Below, one piece after another: positions 60,470 through 64,000 of a stretch of DNA of 64,000 nt. Both the position numbers and the translations under genes were made by a program. The stretch's first letter is position 1. Each line of letters begins with the position of its first letter. The notes below the pieces were generated by a model, which searched no databases, was not told the DNA's origin, and saw only the letters and a program-made list of their open reading frames with translations. This DNA comes from Garcia nutans (lineage: Eukaryota > Streptophyta > Magnoliopsida > Malpighiales > Euphorbiaceae), in the NCBI GenBank assembly GCA_947685225.1, contig CANTUV010000035.1:3045501-3109500 (forward strand), given 5' to 3'.

Positions 60470-61141
60470 TTTATGAAATTTAGATGTATGTCCTTTTCTA
60501 TCACAATTATAACATGCTAAATCTTTATATGATCTGAATTATTTATCTTTTTTTAAATAGTTTATTACTAGATTTTTTAGATTTATAAGACTTATAAGAT
60601 TTTTATTTCTTATAATAATCTTTTTTATTATATTTTCTTTTATAGCTTTTTTTATATTTTTATATGATTTCTTATATTTTGTAGAACACTGATCATTACA
60701 ATCTTTATATTTTTGAGTTATACTATAATCAAATTGTTTATAAAATGAACCTAATTTTTATTTAGTTTTTCTCATTTCATACTTTAATGATTTTTGAAGT
60801 TTAATATCTTGACAGAGCTTTAAATCTTCCTTTTGAACTATACTAATCAATTGACCATAAGTCAAATTATCATAAGTAATTGAATTTCTATATTCATATT
60901 TTATATGGTTTCTAACTTTCTCTTCTAGAAAAAAGGGCAATCATTCTAAGAATTTTTCCCTCCAAAAAATTTGATTGGAATATTTTTTAAGCATAATCCT
61001 AGTTAGAAAAGTTATTTTATAAAACTGAAAATCGCTAAATTTTTTACATCTAAGATTACTTAATAATTCAGTATTTTTATCTTTTAAGTGAGTAGGATCT
61101 CTTATAAGGTAAAGTGATATAGTCAAAATTAGTGTTGCCAC
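60470..61141 (-). pseudogene. Capsid/Gag-like region with altered zinc knuckle
   Basis: Minus-strand 61141-60758 carries LRCKKFSDFQFYK and FWREKFLE, then FLEEKVRNHIK: the aromatic, KEKF and EKVR pattern seen in capsid proteins of Caulimoviridae and related Gag domains. One stop (near 60940) interrupts it. Further on, at about 60513-60472, a zinc knuckle reads CYNCDRKGHTSKFH, in which the last ligand is His instead of Cys. It is followed by an acidic stretch ending near 60240. Confidence 0.5.
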
Positions 61142-61715
61142 AATATCCTAAATAGTATCATTATATTCATTTAATATAGATGTTTCATCTTCATAAGTTT
61201 TTATAGCATTTAATATTTTTAAGTGTTGTTCATTAGTGAGATGATTATTTCACTAACCTTTTAATTGGCCTGTGAAGCCAGCTATAAGTAATTCTGCTAT
61301 AGTTCTATCTAATGTATCTGTTTGGGTTCTATAAGCATTGACAACCATTGTCATCTGCTGTAGAAGACTCAAAATATTATATCCTGACAGACTATCGATA
61401 TTTCATTCATAAACTGAAGAAGCATTATATTTATATTGTGATAATGTATTAGGTCTATCTATAATTCCTAAATCTGAAACAGACATTCTAGATACTATAT
61501 ATTGATTATGTGTTATACGATTTATTTGTAGATCTATATATTTACTGTAAGATTCAAGATCTTCAGTTTCAGACTGAGAATCCTCAACTGATTCTGAATC
61601 CTGATCTTGGGTTGCTATACTAATAGTTTTAGAGGTTTTAGATTGAGGTGTGTCTTGAACTATCTGTTTTGATCCAGATGTAGAATCAATTTATTTAATT
61701 GGTTTCTAATTGCTT

Positions 61716-62781
61716 TTATAAAATCAGAATTTTTAGATTTAACTTTTTTTGTCCTGTTTTTGAAACTTCAAAAGATTTAAAAATATGAGATTTTAATTTT
61801 TTATCTGGAACAATTTTCTCAATTGTTATTATTACTTCTTTATCTTTAATAAAAAAATTTATTCTATTTAACTGTTGTCCAATACTTAATAAATATATAT
61901 TACTAAAATTATTTTGTTCTAATATTTTTTTGTGGGTCATTTTCTGCAACAGTTTTAAATAATGCAATTTGAATTTCTCTATCACTATACATAAATATAC
62001 TTGAAGGTTTAGATGGATGTTAACTTTGTATAATTTTATCATTTACTTTCTATTTTGTTCCTTTATTTCTAACTGTTATAGGATTTATTAATTTTTCTGC
62101 TTTAAGTTTCTTCTATAAATTCTTTTAAACCAATAAAAAAATTTCATATTAACTTCATAATATTTTACAAAATTATTATATTCATTTTTTACAGATTCAA
62201 AATCTTTTACCTTATTTATTACTTATTTTAATTTATTTGAATTCTTTATTGATGTTAATTCTTTATCTAATTTATCTTTATTAAATATAAATTTTTTATT
62301 AATTATATTTAGTTCTTTATCTATGCTTTCTATATTATTGGTCATGAAAAAGGCTGTAGGTGATTCAGGTAGAGAAGGAGATCGTTCTCTAACTTGAAGT
62401 TGATTATAATTAGGGTTTGATTCCAAATGGTTCATGGTTCTTGTTGGATTATAAAAAAAATGGTACAATTGTACTATAATCTACACCTTTTAATTTACTA
62501 CTTATTTCAGGTATATCTGATATAAAATGCCTAGGCTTTACTACTGTTTATATAACATGTTTAGGTTCATTTTCTTTATATGAAACATATATAACATAAG
62601 GTAATTGTGAGACTCTACCTATAGCTACTGTCGAAACAGAGGAAGAAGAGTCTGAATACATAATGCTAATATTATATCTATTAAATTTTAATTTAACTTT
62701 ACTATCTTCATATTGTTTAATTTTGCTAAGTTTTATATTAGACTTTACTATTTTTTTTTTGTTCTGGAGGGGAAATGACAT
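61716..62781 (-). pseudogene. Intervening fragments of the pararetrovirus remnant
   Basis: Three short minus-strand frames (62781-62548, 62468-62223, 62042-61716) are rich in Lys, Asn and Ile, with Ser clusters and coiled-coil-like KELNIINKK. They probably belong to one ancestral long reading frame now broken by stops. No enzymatic motif is visible. Confidence 0.35.
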
Positions 62782-62818
62782 CTTTTAAGACTCATTCATC
62801 AGGGAGGCTAATATCTTT

Positions 62819-63214
62819 TTATTGAATAGTTCTAAGAATTACTGTATTGGCTTTATTTAAGTCTGTTTGAAAAAATTTGGCTTTTCCTAATTTAGGTTTC
62901 ATTATATACTTTGTTGCAAAGATAGATACTATAGTTTTATACTTTATTTTATACATTAATGCTACTGGAATGGATCTTTCAAGTATTTTATAATTATGAA
63001 TTTTAATTTCTAATATTACACTCTTTAATATATTCAGATCATTTAAGAATATAGTTATATCATGAAAACAGTCAAATGAGATAGATCTACTATTCAAACT
63101 GATTTTTATAGTTCCTAATAATGAATCATTAAAATTTACAAATCTAGCATCTCTAATAACTGCTGGAATACTAATATTTAATCTTTCTCTGGTTAAAGAC
63201 TTTATTTCTATCAA
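62819..63214 (-). pseudogene. Movement-protein-like reading frame of the pararetrovirus remnant
   Basis: 131 codons open to a stop at 62819. It is predicted beta-rich, with alternating hydrophobic residues and a conserved-looking Asp region, which recalls the 30K-type movement fold. Similarity is judged by eye and by order relative to the capsid-like part; no motif is decisive. It lacks a full-length context and is considered non-functional. Confidence 0.35.
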
Positions 63215-63220
63215 TACAAG

Positions 63221-64000
63221 TCTTATATGTATATATTTATATTTTTTTATTTTTATGGTGCTTTATAGATTATGCAGACAATAATATTATTTTTTCAAAA
63301 GATTTACTTAATTATGTATCCATTTCTTCAGCTTTAATTATCTAATTATTTTTAAATATATTTAATTTAAAAATTTTATAAATATATTCTTTATCTATAT
63401 TAGGTATTATCCAATTATTAATTATTTTATTAAAATCTTTTAATATTATTTTATTTTTGTCTATAATTCTTTTACTTTTTTATGACTAAGAGTCATCAGA
63501 TTAGTTGTACTAGCAGATTTATATAAAAATAGCTTTATTTTTAAATATTTAAAAAATAAAATTTAAAATATTTTTATGTTATTTTTAAATACGACTATTG
63601 ATTTACGGTATTAAATATTTAATTATTGGCTGAAACGAGTATATTATTTATTTTTAAATTATTAAATTAAAATTTTAATTATAAAAATAATTTTATATTT
63701 ATCAACTAAAAAATTTAAGAGGAGAACGACTGTGATACCAGCAAAGCCTTTGCCTTGGAATGACTGGTCAACAGACTCAACGCCATGAAGCGGGAAGCAA
63801 AAACCTTCCCAGAAAATTGCAATGGCCACTTTAAGCTTTTCTCGTTTTCTCAGCTCAACCCAGAAAAAAAAAAAATTCTTTTCCCCTTTAGCTTCTCCAA
63901 TTTGATGGAAATATCGATTTGTTTTTGCATTTATATCCCCAGAAAGTGAAAGAGAGCGTTGAATTTCAATCCCCAAAAAAGAAAAATGAAAAAGAATGAG
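63221..64000. other. AT-rich DNA, then a GC-richer edge
   Basis: 63221-63720 is AT-rich without a gene. 63721-64000 is richer in G and C, with a C-rich plus strand, and might be the leader or first exon of a gene continuing outside the window. The 104-codon minus frame at 63976-63662 has poly-Phe from an A-run and an A/T-coded end, and I do not support it as a protein. Confidence 0.4.

Larger units (their letters stand above)
60190..63220 (-). mobile_element. Endogenous pararetrovirus-like remnant (Caulimoviridae-type), truncated and decayed
   Basis: A run of minus-strand reading frames of unusual composition (Ile, Lys, Asn-rich) extends from 63214 to about 60190. Their order fits plant pararetroviruses: a movement-protein-like part first (63214-62819), intervening frames (62781-61716), then a capsid-like part ending in a zinc knuckle (61141-60470). 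Many stops and frame changes separate them. The protease, reverse transcriptase and RNase H that should follow are not present within the window, so the copy is incomplete and inactive. No LTRs or target duplications are seen, as expected for endogenous caulimovirids. A very diverged retrotransposon gag remains possible. Confidence 0.5.

Noticed and set aside
63662..63976. 104-codon minus frame at the right edge
   Set aside because: Phe run from an A-tract and an A/T-coded tail; no family recognised. It could be leader sequence of a gene beyond the edge.

Overview
The window is nuclear DNA of a flowering plant, most likely a eudicot. It is strongly AT-rich, has GT-AG introns with AT-rich interiors, and carries plant-only families: SKU5-similar multicopper-oxidase-like proteins, RPW8-type resistance proteins, a DYW-class PPR protein, a reticulon-like remnant, and plant copia, RTE, hAT and PIF/Harbinger-type elements. 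The species cannot be named from sequence alone.

Layout. 1-87: 3' end of a plus-strand gene (possibly Dof-like). 2667-6676 and 15301-18520: two tandem minus-strand SKS genes (543 and 538 aa). They share intron positions except for one extra intron in the first copy. They are separated by a Harbinger-type MITE (7145-8000), a (TA)n/(CG)n alternating tract (9474-9527) and an old copia element (10107-15055, TSD AATAT) whose 5' LTR holds a 5'-truncated RTE LINE fragment. 18.7-25 kb is AT-rich non-coding DNA with one tRNA-derived SINE-like element. 25065-28423 is a giant inverted repeat. It abuts the last exons of a reticulon-like pseudogene, which is cut by a second, Tork/Tnt1-like copia element (28671-33858). 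34348-35445 is one Harbinger-type MITE nested in another.

36-45 kb is a tandem segmental duplication (about 4 kb unit) carrying RPW8-domain genes: a broken copy at 39302 and an intact 202-aa gene at 44236-44844. The intact gene converges on a 694-aa DYW PPR gene (45399-47483, minus). 48-56.5 kb is a second cluster of minus-strand RPW8-like copies with long, low-complexity, Lys/Asp-rich tails. All show nonsense or frameshift lesions, and the copies again lie in segmental duplications, one with a perfect-looking hairpin. In total there are about six RPW8-like copies around one PPR gene, one of them clearly intact: a decaying immune-gene cluster.

58149-58290 is a LINE RT/RNase H-type remnant. 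60190-63220 (minus) holds fragmented reading frames that resemble endogenous Caulimoviridae (movement-protein-like and capsid/zinc-knuckle-like parts), with no reverse transcriptase visible. The rest is AT-rich intergenic DNA.

All calls come from reading the sequence and from remembered family features; no database search was run.
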